From positions 25,992,046 through 26,056,045 of the forward strand of contig NC_088307.1 in assembly GCF_032854445.1 (NCBI RefSeq): a DNA stretch of 64,000 bases, written 5' to 3'. Below are positions 12,887 to 23,175 of the stretch, one piece after another. Position numbers and translations under genes: made by a program. Positions within the stretch are counted from its first letter, which is position 1; each line of letters starts with the position of its first letter. This DNA is from Liolophura sinensis (lineage: Eukaryota; Mollusca; Polyplacophora; Chitonida; Chitonidae). The notes under the pieces are model-generated. The model had not been told where the DNA came from. It was given only the letters and a program-made list of their open reading frames with translations, and made no database searches.

Positions 12887-13216
12887 AGAACGTCCGCTTC
12901 GGGGTCGGTAGATCCAGGGTCAATCCGGGGTCGGATCACACCTAAGACCTTAAAAGAGGAAGTTGTAACTTCCTCCCTGGCATTCAGCATGAAAGGGATA
13001 GTGCAACGACTGATTGACCCGTATCAGTATACTGGCTCGGGCGGGGCGGCTTACTTGCCTTCGGTAAGGCGTCTCAGTGAATCAGCACTAGATAAAACAG
13101 CGGCGAAAATCCGTCCTGCAACAAGGAGGCACATCACATGCATTCTGAGGATTCCTTCGTCGTCATATGACTGAACAATTGTTGTTCGACGTTAAACTCC
13201 AAGCAATCACTCACTC
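12887..13216 (+). mobile_element. SINE-B, 5'-truncated, inserted in the 61-bp array
   Basis: It starts within the tRNA-like head (gtccgcttcggggtcgg), has B-box-like gggtcaatccgg, the core cagcatgaaagggatagtgc and ttgccttcggtaaggcgtct, the conserved tcgtcatatgactgaacaat, and the 3' end cgacgttaaactccaagcaa plus tcactcac. The flanks are aatcacaaaacgacgt (12871-12886) and aatcacgaaaggacgt (13217-13232), a 16-base target duplication with two differences. Confidence 0.9.
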
Positions 13217-13315
13217 AATCACGAAAGGACGTCTATAGACTGTCCCTGTAGACACGTCCAGTCGACCACAAAACACTGATCACAAAAGGACGTCTGTATG
13301 CTGACCGCCTCAGCA
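13217..13315. repeat. 61-bp minisatellite, right part
   Basis: It continues the array with ggacgtctatagactgtccc and aaaacactgatcacaaaagg (13270), then decays by about 13315. Confidence 0.75.
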
Positions 13316-14340
13316 CCTTGATCTTTACACTCGAATAACCATATGCTACCTCTGCCAGTGTTATGTAGAACGTTACAACGTCCCCGCGGCTGGAATGTGA
13401 AATTGTCAGCCACGCCCTGCTGACATTGTAATACCCGGTACATACTGGAGTAAACACACGACGTCAGGAAAAATGGCGATCATTTCTTTGTAGCGGCCAA
13501 GTATGTGAACCGGAAAATATGACACGGGCTGTTACTTTCTACTGACAAAGGGCAAAGGAATACATACCAGACTATCAGACAAATGTTCTAAATATACATT
13601 GAAAATGCCCATTCTTTGCGAGTCTGAGGGGTTGTTGAACATACTAAATTTCTCTTTAAAGCGTTGTGAATGACCAAATCTCCAAACCATCCATACCTAC
13701 GTGTGCAAGTGTGTACATCCGGCCTTCGTTTATGTGACAAAACATTTGACACTGTCTGTGTGATGTCTTGATTTGAGATATATAAAAACAATATGTTCCG
13801 TCAAACTATGTCATTTCAGTACAGTTTTAAGGTAATGCACTGATCGTCTTAATTATATAGCTCTCAACCGGCGTGAGGTAATCAACTCTTAGTGACTTGT
13901 TCGCTTTGCTTGTTTAAATCAACACGCAGACTAAATGAGATGATCATACACGACTGCTAAATATACAAATCCTGTTAGAGCAAACTGCGCACGATTTAAT
14001 GCATGCGTTTACAGATGCGTCAGAAACGATAACGAAATTACGATTGTTTTTAGGAGAAGCAACCCTGAACAGCGGTATAAGTTGCACAAATTCAAAATCA
14101 TGATTGTAACGTTCTAGAAACAAGCCGTATTTACCAGCTTAATGATACTAGTTGAGTAGACAGAAATATTAAGCGGTTACCCCCCACCCCCACCACCCTC
14201 CAATTATTCACAGTCTAATTCGTATTAACCTTAGTCCATTTCAATAATATTTACGGTTGTTTTAGTCAGATAATTGAGTGAGTCAGAAAACTTTATTAAT
14301 AAAGTTGACATCAGTATTATTTCTAAATTGTGCAATTTTC
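13316..14340. other. Non-coding stretch, no recognised feature
   Basis: There is a C-rich tract at 14178-14200 (cccccacccccaccaccctc). No exon or repeat copy is seen. Confidence 0.45.
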
Positions 14341-14346
14341 ACGCAG

Positions 14347-14401
14347 GAAGCTGCTGTTTTGTGAAAACTGTACCATGCAGTTTTCACAAAACAGCAGCTT
14401 C
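14347..14401. repeat. Perfect 24-bp inverted repeat (hairpin)
   Basis: The left arm, 14347-14370, starts gaagctgctg and ends gtgaaaactg. The right arm, 14378-14401, is its exact reverse complement. The loop is the 7 bases taccatg. There is no mismatch in 24 pairs. Confidence 0.97.
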
Positions 14402-14591
14402 AGTTTTCATACCTCGTAAGTTATATACCTTTCAGACTACTTTGAATGCCGGATCTTTATCAAATGTCTTAAGACTCATGTCAAAAATTCAAACACAGGT
14501 ACAACTAAAATGTCACATAGCAGATCGTTGTCTCTGGAATCACGCTTGAAAGTAATAGCTCGACATGAGCAGGAGAAACATGCATGGAGTG

Positions 14592-14933
14592 AGTGAGTGA
14601 GTGCTTGGGGTTTAACGTCGTACTCAACAATTTTTCAGTCATATGACGACGAAGGAATCTTTAGGGTGCATGTACGTGTAACGTGCCTCCTTGCAGCAGG
14701 ACGGATTTCCACCGCTCTTTTATTTAGTGCTGCTTCACTGAGATGACTTACCGAAGGCCATTAAGCTGCCCCGCCCGAGCCATTATACTGATACGGGTCA
14801 ACCAGTCGTTGCACTATCCCCTTCATGCTGAACGCCTCTTTTAAAGTCTTAGGTGTGACTCGATCAAGGATTGATCCTGGATCTACCGGTCCTGAAGCGG
14901 ACGCTCTACCAACTGTGCTATTCGGGCCGGTCC
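14592..14933 (-). mobile_element. SINE-B, full length
   Basis: On the minus strand the head reads ggaccggcccgaatagcaca then gttggtagagcgtccgc, an excellent tRNA A box, followed by B-box-like aggatcaatcctt. The core has ttcagcatgaaggggatagt and the 3' end is cgttaaaccccaagcactca with a (CACT)n tail. Exact 13-base target duplications catgcatggagtg flank it at 14579-14591 and 14934-14946. This is the reference copy for the family and a young insertion. Confidence 0.95.
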
Positions 14934-15012
14934 CATGCATGGAGTGTTACTACCTCTATGTTATTGACAATAAACGAGGTATAAAGCCAACACGAAGTAC
15001 AATTACTTTTTT

Positions 15013-15284
15013 GATTTTTTTTTTTTTTTTTTTTGATTGGTGTTTTACGCCGTACTCAAGAATATTTCACTTATACGACGGCGGCCAGCATTATGGTGGG
15101 TGGAAACCGGGCAGAGCCCGGCGGAAACCCACGACCATCCGCAGGTTGCTGGCAGACCTTCCCACGTACGGCCGGAGAGGAAGCCAGCATGAGCTGGTCT
15201 TGAACTCACAGCGACCGCATTGGTGAGAGGCTTCTGGGTCACTACGCTGCGCTAGCGCGCTAACCGACTGAGCCACGGAGGCCC
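15013..15284 (-). mobile_element. SINE-A, full length
   Basis: On the minus strand the head is gcctccgtggctcagtcggt then tagcgcgctagcgcagcg, clearly tRNA-derived (A box), with B-box-like gtgagttcaagaccagc. The body follows, then taaaacaccaatcaaaaaaa with a poly(A) tail. Exact 13-base duplications caattactttttt flank it at 15000-15012 and 15285-15297. This is the reference copy for SINE-A. Confidence 0.96.
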
Positions 15285-15297
15285 CAATTACTTTTTT

Positions 15298-15664
15298 GCG
15301 TTTGGCCAGTGTATTACTTATTATAAATTGAATGTGTATGTAAACATACGTTAGTATATGTATTTCGACATTCGACTAACTCCTTATATACTACTAACAC
15401 TAAGAAAGAATTCTGTGCACGCTGCAGTCGATGATAAAGTCATCCAAGGACTGACGGACTGACGGCTGGGGCCTTCACGGTACATCTATGGTTGAAAGCC
15501 ATTTTCACGAAAGCTGAGTAGATTTTCTCTACTTTTTCACGTTATGACACGTCATAAACTGTATATTATCAAATAAAATCCACACGTTCCATGTATCCGT
15601 TCATATCATTTATCATCACGGGACAAGTTCACGTACGATAGGCTCATTTTACGAAGAACAGCTG
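15298..15664. other. Non-coding stretch, no recognised feature
   Basis: Nothing seen beyond AT-rich sequence. Confidence 0.4.
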
Positions 15665-16020
15665 GGGCTATGCTGTTCCTGGGGCTTGCGTGGCTGAGGT
15701 GCTACGCGTGTCATCGCAGCGCAATGGCCTAAGAGCCTCTCACCAATGCGGTGACAATGAGATCAAACCCACCGTATGCTGGCTTCCCCTCCGACTGTAG
15801 GGGGGAAAATCGGTATTGATTGGTTGGTTTATTTATTTATTTATTTTCTTGATTGGTGTTTTCTCTGCAGCAGTCGACGGATCGTCGTGGGCTTTCCTCT
15901 GGCTCTGGCCGGTTTCGCCCTATCATAATGCTGGCCGCCGTCGTATAAGTGAAATATTCTTGAGTACGGCGTAAAATACCAATCAAGAAAATAAATACAT
16001 AAACCAACCAATCAATACCG
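15665..16020 (+). mobile_element. SINE-A with an internal inverted copy of its own 3' end
   Basis: The SINE-A head and first half run from 15665 to 15810 (cttgcgtggctgaggtgc, ctctcaccaatgcggtgac). Then 15811-15862 is the reverse complement of the 3' end and tail. The second half follows (gtcgtgggctttcctctgg) and ends at 15973-16020 with aaaataccaatcaag plus an A-rich tail and accaaccaatcaataccg. The two arms are about 50 bp and nearly identical, separated by about 110 bp. Confidence 0.88.
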
Positions 16021-17030
16021 TCCCAGGATTTCCCAAATACTAGTATATTAAGAAGAAGTAGCTGAGCACATCCCTTCACAAGCAAAACCACAAATACAAA
16101 TGAATAAATTCTCGTAACAAGCAATAATCTTTATTCAAAGCGTACAAAAATGTATTTTTACAAAAGTATAATATTTTTAAACTTTTCGGGGATGGGTTCA
16201 GTAGCAATCAGCATGTATCCTTGTTTTAGGTCCCTTCAGAAAAAGAGCATCCTAGAGGTAATATTTAGCCAATGCGGGTCTCAACAAAGATCTTTCAAAA
16301 ATGTATGAAGGCTATAATTAATGAGGCTTCCAGCTCTATATCAAGGGCAGGTAATCTTCTGGCTGGGAACAGAGGTGCCCTCTACATACTTCAACAATAA
16401 CATCAAATATAATCATTCATGATTAGTTTTATTCGTTACTGAAATCGCTTATATTATTATTCACATTAGTAGAGGGCAGACCTGTTCCTAAAGTTAAAAG
16501 ATTTGCTTCCCTTTATTGTTTTCTCAAAACAAAAAACCATGGAAAATGTGGCTATGACATAACACAAAAAATTCACCACATATTTTCCCATCTGCAACTG
16601 AGAAAAATTGTAAAAATATTTCCCGATCAAAATATATATTTTTGTCCAACACTCATTAGGTACGACTGTTTTTTGGTAATTTATAACAAAATATATTTCA
16701 TCAATTTATTTAACACTTTTAGCACGTAGGATGTTTGAAATTAATATCACGTTGACAAGAGCCATGACTTTAACGCGGCAACATTCAATCTAAGTGCCCA
16801 CAAACATAGTTATTTCTGAAATCTGTTCCTCAAACAGTTAGAAGACGTTAACTGGTTTTTCGTTGTGTTACCAGTAAAAAGTGTAAGGCTTTGGAATGTA
16901 GTGAGACGTGACAACAATTCTGAAAATAAAGTGTCACACTTAAACACATAAAAGGCTGGGAGTGTGACCATATACCCGAAGTGCTTTGCAGAACACTTAC
17001 AGCTGTTGCATGTGACACTCACATTTAAGT
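16021..17030. other. Non-coding stretch, no recognised feature
   Basis: AT-rich sequence with chance ORFs only. Confidence 0.4.
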
Positions 17031-17039
17031 GTGTTTAAG

Positions 17040-17180
17040 GGTGTTAGGGTGTCAGAATGTCAGGATGTCAACGACAAGGAACGTCATAGTGTCAACGGCA
17101 AGGGATATCAGGATGATAGGGTGTCAACGACAAGGGATGTTCGGGTGTCAACGACAAGGGATGTCAAGGTGTCGACATCG
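17040..17180. repeat. 24-bp degenerate minisatellite
   Basis: Units of the form gtgtcaacgacaagggatgt lie at about 17064, 17089, 17121 and 17145. Two isolated related units (gtgtcaacagctgatg, gtgtcaacgactgag) appear near 17345-17380. Confidence 0.8.
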
Positions 17181-18450
17181 ATTACAGATTGGAACAACTA
17201 CATCCGGTAAATGACATCTCACTGGGATTTGCTACCAGGATTGCAGTTAATCAACAAGTTAAACTAGCTAGTTCTGTTTTTATTTTATCGCAAACCACCC
17301 TATGTCGACGACAAATGGTGCCATCAACGACTGAGGATGCCGTGCGTGTCAACAGCTGATGGTGTCAACGACTGAGCAATAACAAACAGTAACAGAAACA
17401 TTAAGGTAATGGTAAGGCATGGTAAGGTCTCATGGTAAGGCAAGCGTGTTATGTACATTGTGAAGGATCCTTGCATTTACAAGAAGCTATTTGCATTTCA
17501 CCCACTACTTGGGATACAGCTAACTGAGTAAGATGAACCCACAAGGGACCATCTCTATTGTACCGTTCTACAGCTTTATCTCTGTGCATATAGTAAACGT
17601 TTGGAAACTAACTGGCAATTAAACGAAGGACACAGTTAGATTTGGCCCTTGCTTAACAGAAACCTGAGTTTTGTTTTAAACAAAAATATCTTGCATTTGT
17701 ACTAATTAGAACTAATTAGCATCTTCAAATTATTACCACTCATTGTGTGCACATGAGCATTTGCTAGAGTATATAGCCAATGCATCATTCCCAGCCATTC
17801 TCTGTGGTATGGTATAACATACCCAATATTCTTGAGTTAAAACTAAGTCTTCCAGGAACAGATACATTCTTATTGCAACACCTGCGTTAGGTAAATGACA
17901 CTATACTGGGATTCACTGCCGCCGATTGATAAAATGACTCCTTTTCATTGTGAAAGTCTAAGAATGTAGACACCTACCCAGAACAACTCTCCTTGGAGTA
18001 CCTCAATTCTGGCTATTTCGTCATAATGAATTCATTTTCAAGGTTTGAAGGCACACTAAATGTCATCCAAATGGAATAAACGATTTTGTTCAACCTGAGT
18101 TTAACCCTATGTGGTTGTCGGTTTTCTGGATTACTTTTCTGTGTGAAAGTCTGAAAATGTACGGTCAGAACATGTAGAAAATATGTGACACATCTTTCAT
18201 TCATACTATAGGGTTCCAGGCCTACAATGGGCACTTCTCCCCGACGCGAGATTGGGGATGAAACTCTCTGGTGACATTATTCAAAAGGTCTTTAAGTAAT
18301 GAAACATTTCAACTCAATGTGACTTGCAGTACTAAGGCACCCATATAACCCATTGCATAGATTAAGTCTTACATTCTCGTTGATCGTTTTTGTCCTGTGG
18401 GTTCTTGATGCAAGTCCCCACAGATTCTGTCGTTGCATATATTTTCCTAG
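17181..18450. other. Downstream flank of the ETS gene, no recognised feature
   Basis: Apart from the stray minisatellite units near 17.35 kb I see nothing coding or repetitive. Confidence 0.4.
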
Positions 18451-18456
18451 TTTATT
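18451..18456 (-). promoter_or_regulatory. Polyadenylation signal AATAAA of the ETS gene
   Basis: On the minus strand, aataaa lies 108 bases past the stop codon, within gctaataaactagg. A TG/G-rich stretch (tctgtgggg) follows about 30 bases later, as expected for a downstream element. The 3' UTR would be about 125-140 nt, short but normal. Confidence 0.55.
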
Positions 18457-18563
18457 AGCACCGCCGGAATTTCCTGTGCGTGTGTAAACCATGAACTGCA
18501 ATGGAATGGTTTCTATCGTAACAAAATGGAATGCATGATACTAAGGTGACAAGGCAATTTTCT

Positions 18564-18801
18564 CTAAGAACACGACAAGACTTTTCGTTTTTTCCAATGC
18601 ATTGTCTGTTTCACGTCCTCGGTATTTGTATCCTGCGGATGAATACTTTCTTTCAAAAATTCCGTGGAAGACGCCCTCTCTGAGGTCATATTCAGTCGGT
18701 TAATCCAATCGTAGGCACGGGGACCGAATTTAAAGCAGAGCTTCTTTGGGTAATCGCCATTCTTCGGTAATGGTCCAAAATAGCCAGCTTCTCTGGAAAA
18801 T
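18564..18801 (-). CDS. ETS gene terminal exon, end of ETS domain and C-terminus
   Basis: The acceptor gatacag|a joins in phase 2 to the previous exon, and the split codon reads AGA (Arg). The exon encodes 78 residues and a TAG at 18566-18564. It starts FSREAGYFGPLPKNGDYPKK, then LCFKFGPRAYDW, which aligns with the final beta strands of ETS domains (usually YYYK-RE-L-V-RRLVYKFG-..-W). The usual Tyr-Tyr-Tyr after helix 3 is replaced by Phe-Ser-Arg and the strand loop is longer. The tail beyond the domain is polar (NMTSERASSTEFLKESI) and ends in a basic KKRK cluster. The acceptor's pyrimidine tract is weak; the phase match and KFG..W motif carry the call. Confidence 0.85.
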
Positions 18802-19139
18802 CTGTATCAAAAGACGACGTGTCACATTTTTACAACAGTGTCAAATACTCTAGATAAGTGGACACGGCATGTCAGGAGTCTGTTGAGGCCAGATCTAGGC
18901 TAAGGCAAGACAATTTGGGGGTCTCTCGCAAAATAACGCAACTAACATACGTGATTTTACGGTAGTAGATCGGATCGATTAGTTAGTTTACTAGAGCCAC
19001 CACAGTTTCTCGATTAAACATGCGTGGACTGGCGAGACTCGTGAAACACCGATTCATATTATTAAAACTGAAATGTTATATAAAACATTAATAAAAGTTA
19101 AATAGAACGTTTTGGCAATGGGTCATACTGCAAGGAATC

Positions 19140-19365
19140 GATGCGATGAAACGGACATTCGTATACCAGCCTTTAACCAATAAGTTGCAAGTATAAATTC
19201 GCAAGGTCACTTCTCAAAACGACGTACATGCACAACACAAGACAAATACCAGACAACTAAGAAAGTATATAAAGTACTAAATTAAGACGGAATCATGCAA
19301 ACAAGCGATCAACAGATTTCAATGATTCTAGGCGAATGAATGAAATTCGCACTTGTAAAATTAGC
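19140..19365 (+). repeat. Dispersed family Y, copy 1 (intron)
   Basis: It contains gaaacggacattcgtatacc, tctcaaaacgacgtacatg, actaagaaagtatataaag and agacggaatcatgcaaacaa. The same blocks in the same order recur at 28.2-28.48 kb and, in part, at 38.2-38.32 kb. There are no clear termini. Confidence 0.55.
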
Positions 19366-19857
19366 ACTTGTAAAGCACTTGTAATGTTAATGTTGACTAA
19401 AATGTTGAAAATATACAACTCATTAGACAACATAGTCAGACAATGGTGTAACCTAGCACCATACAATGTAGAGTTAACAATTTAGAGTTTCACTATAGTT
19501 TTTGGAAGTTTTTCTAACGAGTAAAACTTATTTGAAACTTTGAATTCTACATTGGCCTTTCCTGACCATAATGTGACCAGTGACGTCATATCTGGTTTTA
19601 GGATGCATGTGTTCGCCGTATAGAGCATGAAACAAACTATTTAAAGCCAAAAAACCCAATAAATGTTGCATGAGTGATTCCGACTCGGTCCCAACCGACT
19701 ATGGTAAAAAGCAATATTTTAAAAATATTTAACTCGGTTTGAAAATAAGATTACAAAAAAAAGAATTACTTTCCTGTATATTGTTAAATAGGTTTATTGT
19801 TTTCTTTGCCTTTAACCAAAATATTGCACGTAAATCACAACTTGCTTCAATATTTAC

Positions 19858-20056
19858 CTAATAGCTCTACTCATTTTCTCATATGTCATACTCCTCTTGG
19901 TCCGTTTTTTCTGCCCCCAGAGGTGGGCCACTTCCTCCGACTTAGCGATACGAAACACGCCGTTCCGTTGGTCAATCCAGTGCACGTGGGTGGGGCAGTA
20001 TTCCGCGCTTAGGAGCAAATCACGCAAGAACTCCCATAAATGGTACACTTTGGAAG
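19858..20056 (-). CDS. ETS gene exon, first two-thirds of ETS domain
   Basis: This 199-nt exon has acceptor ttgcttgcag|ct (phase 1) and donor attag|gtaaat (phase 2). It encodes SKVYHLWEFLRDLLLS, the helix-1 motif of ETS domains, then HWIDQRNGVFRI, SEEVAHLWGQKK (helix 2) and MTYEKMSRAIR, the recognition helix 3. Both Arg residues of helix 3 that contact the GGA core in ETS proteins are present. The Trp residues typical of the fold are at HLW, HWI and HLW. The HLWEF(L)RD and LWGQKK wording favours the ESE group over ETS1, ELK or GABPA types. This exon is the strongest evidence for the gene's identity. Confidence 0.93.
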
Positions 20057-20660
20057 CTGCAAGCAAAAAGATTCAAATTATTTAAGGAATGAATAAATGA
20101 TTGAGTGTGGTGGGTGAAATTCAGCCTCTTGTCAATTTACCTCAGCTCGGGATTCTAACTGTTTCACGTACCACCATGGATTAAGCAGAATTAAGTAAAA
20201 AAAGGTGCTGTGATGCCCACTGCAATTTATTACACTCACAGTCTTGGCCGTTCATTAGGCTTAGAACTCAGTATTAGAGGATAGCCCCAGTACACGTCAA
20301 ATGGATGTCAGTTTTGAAAGTTTGTATATTGTTGAGGTAGCATATTAAATATGTCAGTAATTAGTTTGAGGATGATTCCGCGGAACGAGTTTTGACTTGA
20401 AGCGAGACCTTGAAATTTCATTATACCGGTTGGTTTTGAATCCTTGCTTTTAATTGGAAATACATGACAAACGTTATATGAAAACAGATGTATCCCAAAT
20501 TGAACTTCTTAGGCTGTAGACTGTGAATCATGTCGAAGTTTGAAAAAGTGAAATCACTGGGTTGTTGTGGTATTGTCTTGGTGGTTTACACAATTGTAAA
20601 CTAAGTGGTCGTTGACCATGTGATTGTTTATTACATGTGTTGACAACACAGCATTTTTTT

Positions 20661-20830
20661 GAGTATTTCTACACCGGTAATGAAGAATAAATTGCAATTA
20701 ACAACAGTGCATTTTGTTATGTAATTCTGCTCACGACATGGGACGTATAAGTGCTATATGATTTACCTAACTGAGGTAAACAGGTTGAGGTCACAGTCGT
20801 CGATCTAGTTTTTCTCTCCTTGCTGTTGTA
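20661..20830 (+). mobile_element. Family X, diverged copy (intron)
   Basis: It starts gagtatttctacaccggtaa, then aataaattgcaattaac and agtgcattttgttatgtaat, matching the left part of the younger copies at 44.97 and 55.95 kb. The right part is barely recognisable (cacagtcgtcg). Confidence 0.5.
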
Positions 20831-21093
20831 TTTTATACATCAGCAGTTGATATGAAAGAACTTAGTTGGTGGTGGAACTTTGGTGGTTTGTGCTATTACG
20901 CCATTTCGGGAAATTGATCTTGCGATTATTGACCTGGAACTTCCTTATCCGTTGACGGCTGGTATATAAATGTCTTTTTCGACGCGTAGAATCACACTGT
21001 GCAGTTGTGTGTAGCTTATCTTGACAACCCCTTTGTATTCATTGTATTCATTGTTCATTTACCAACTTAGCGATCGACCTTCAATCCACATTG

Positions 21094-21254
21094 CTCCGGC
21101 CGTACGTGGGAAGGTCTGTCAGCAACCTGCAGATGGTCGTGGGTTTCCCCGGGCTTTGGCCATTTTCTTTCACCAAAATGCTGGCCCCCGTCGTATAAGT
21201 GAAATATTCTTGAGTACGGCATAAAACACCAATCAAATAAAATAAATAAATAAA
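21094..21254 (+). mobile_element. SINE-A, 5'-truncated, with target duplication
   Basis: It begins at ctccggccgtacgtgggaag in the middle of SINE-A and runs to aaacaccaatcaaataaaat with an (ATAA)n tail. The flanks ttcaatccacattg (21080-21093) and ttcaatccacactg (21255-21268) form a 14-base duplication with one difference. It lies in the ETS gene intron. Confidence 0.93.
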
Positions 21255-21405
21255 TTCAATCCACACTGTAGGTGAATCAAAAATAGGACCGAACATATTT
21301 TATCCCTAAAATTTTATTATTTCTTGTATACTTTTAGATGAAGCACTCCAAACACCAAAGAATTTCGAACTATTATAAGAAACGTGATAAAAGTGTAGAA
21401 CTTAC

Positions 21406-21801
21406 GTTGACCCGGCCTCCTTCCTGGACGCCTATTTCCTCTGGCGGCTGAACTCCTCTCCCTGGAATTGTTGTTATAACAAATTTCAGAGTTAATAACA
21501 AGTGTGCCCTCCTCGCTGTTTGATTGCTCATCGGGCTCTCGCTTGATCTCCACCTTTACGGGAATTTCTTCACGTGATTTATTTTCCAGCTGAGATTCTT
21601 CTGCTTTCTCCAAAACCCGTTTCCTTTGTCGTTTGTTTCCGCCTTTATCCTTGAGCTTGCGCTTTGTTTTCCTATGTGTTGTTGTTTTGACGTTTGCTTC
21701 CACCATATGTTGCTGAGGTTGATTTTCCATTTCCGGTATGTATTCATTTTCTGTCAAGTGCAGACCATTTTCCGCAACTGCCAAGGGACATGGCTTCAGC
21801 T
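21406..21801 (-). CDS. ETS gene exon, basic and sumoylation-motif linker
   Basis: This 396-nt exon lies between acceptor tattttcag|ag and donor tcaac|gtaag and is phase 1 at both ends. It encodes about 131 residues. First comes a Glu/Gln-rich part (NEYIPEMENQPQQ), then a strongly basic stretch (RKTKRKLKDKGGNKRQRKR) that is a good nuclear localisation signal. Next come two adjacent sumoylation consensus sites, VKVE and IKRE, followed by an acidic patch. The end, RGNRRPGRRPGQ, is Arg/Pro/Gly-rich and sits just before the ETS domain. Human ELF3 has an AT-hook at the same place, and this segment resembles one without a clean RGRP core. An open frame runs past both splice sites, so the exon ends rest on splice consensus and phase match. 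Confidence 0.83.
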
Positions 21802-23019
21802 CTGAAAATACAGAGATACTAAATATGGAAAAGGTATACCGAGATCGCTTGATGCATGTAAACAGTATGCAATGGTTTTCAGTAGATCTTGTATGATATC
21901 CACAAGTACAAACTGTTAACCACACGGTCAAACGTTAAGACAGGTAATTTTAGTTTTGCTATTTTCCTTTCAATATTCCCCAGATCTTTCTTTTCAAAGA
22001 GGCCTTGGTTACAATAAGCGGTTCAAGGCTCTCGTGTGGGCGTTAGCTGAGTCGACTGTTTACTGAAGACCATTTGCCTGCCACCAATCTGTGTGTCACG
22101 CGTGACGAATTAAATAACTATCTATCGGGTTTAACAGCAAATAAATAAATAAAGAGATAAATATATAAAAAAATAAATTTAAAACAGGATTACAGGATAG
22201 TGTTCATGTGTGATACACGAACAGTGGCGAGACTATACGCGATATGAAACGTCAGCGGTATTAGACTATTCGGAGAAAAATCTTTTAATTCAAAGAAATC
22301 TAGAACAATGTAAAAAATATTATCTGACAACTGAGGTGTCAAATGCCAAAAGTGTTCGAGTGTTTTGTCAGGCGTCGGTGGTCTAGTGCCTTACACAGAA
22401 TTAAGTTCAGCTAAATATTTGAATAACCTGTCGCCACATATGCGAAGTGAGATCTCCATACGAGCCTTTGTGATGGCGCCCCACGTGACAACGTGAATAC
22501 TGCGTCACTGGTACTATCAAAAGATATTTGTTGGACTCAAAACCATGTTGACAAGTACTTTTGGATGTGTTTTTTACCCGCACACATTTATTTACTTTCC
22601 GTGTACTCACAATAATATCCTGTTTTGTCAGATAATGTGGTTCTTTAATAGTTGGAAGATAACAAAAAAAAAATCAGTCACTTATCACATCTAAGAATCA
22701 GGATGGGTGAATTAGAACATTGTGACAGAATATGTACTGCTGATAGTACTGGTGGCGGTCTACATTTTATGTAAATAGAGTTCTGTCGAGTTCACGCTTT
22801 CTTACACTGTAAGGTTATCTGAATTCGTCCGCAACACAATTCAATACAATGAATGCTGGCCGAGAAGTCGGTATAAGGTCAATTATATTTAGTATGGAAT
22901 GGCCAAATTATTGCTAAAAACTTTCAAGAAAATATATATGTTGTCCTATGCTTATTTCGGGGTGTTTATATGCAGATATCGACATCATGTGTAAACCATA
23001 AATGAAGCAAACATATGAA
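21802..23019. other. ETS gene intron, no recognised feature
   Basis: I see nothing beyond short A-rich tracts (22140-22190). Confidence 0.4.
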
Positions 23020-23175
23020 TCTATTTTATTTATTTGATTACTGTTTAACGCCATACTCAAGAAGTTTTCAATTATACGATGGAGGTCAGTTGAGGGATTG
23101 GAAGGAACCGGAGTGCACGGAATAAACAGCAGACTTTTGGCAGGTTTCTGATGAACTTTCCCACTGATATGGACA
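23020..23175 (-). mobile_element. SINE-A, diverged fragment
   Basis: The plus strand reads tttatttatttgattactgt, ttaacgccatactcaagaag, then atacgatggaggtcag and a decayed middle part. It is an old copy within the ETS gene intron. Confidence 0.7.

Noticed and set aside
14347-14401. miRNA precursor
   Set aside because: The stem is perfect and the loop only 7 bases; no mature-star bulges or flanking lower stem, so only a small-RNA test could support it.
15091-15284. A true tRNA gene in the SINE-A head
   Set aside because: The A and B boxes are intact, but the sequence continues into the SINE body and tail and is flanked by target duplications.
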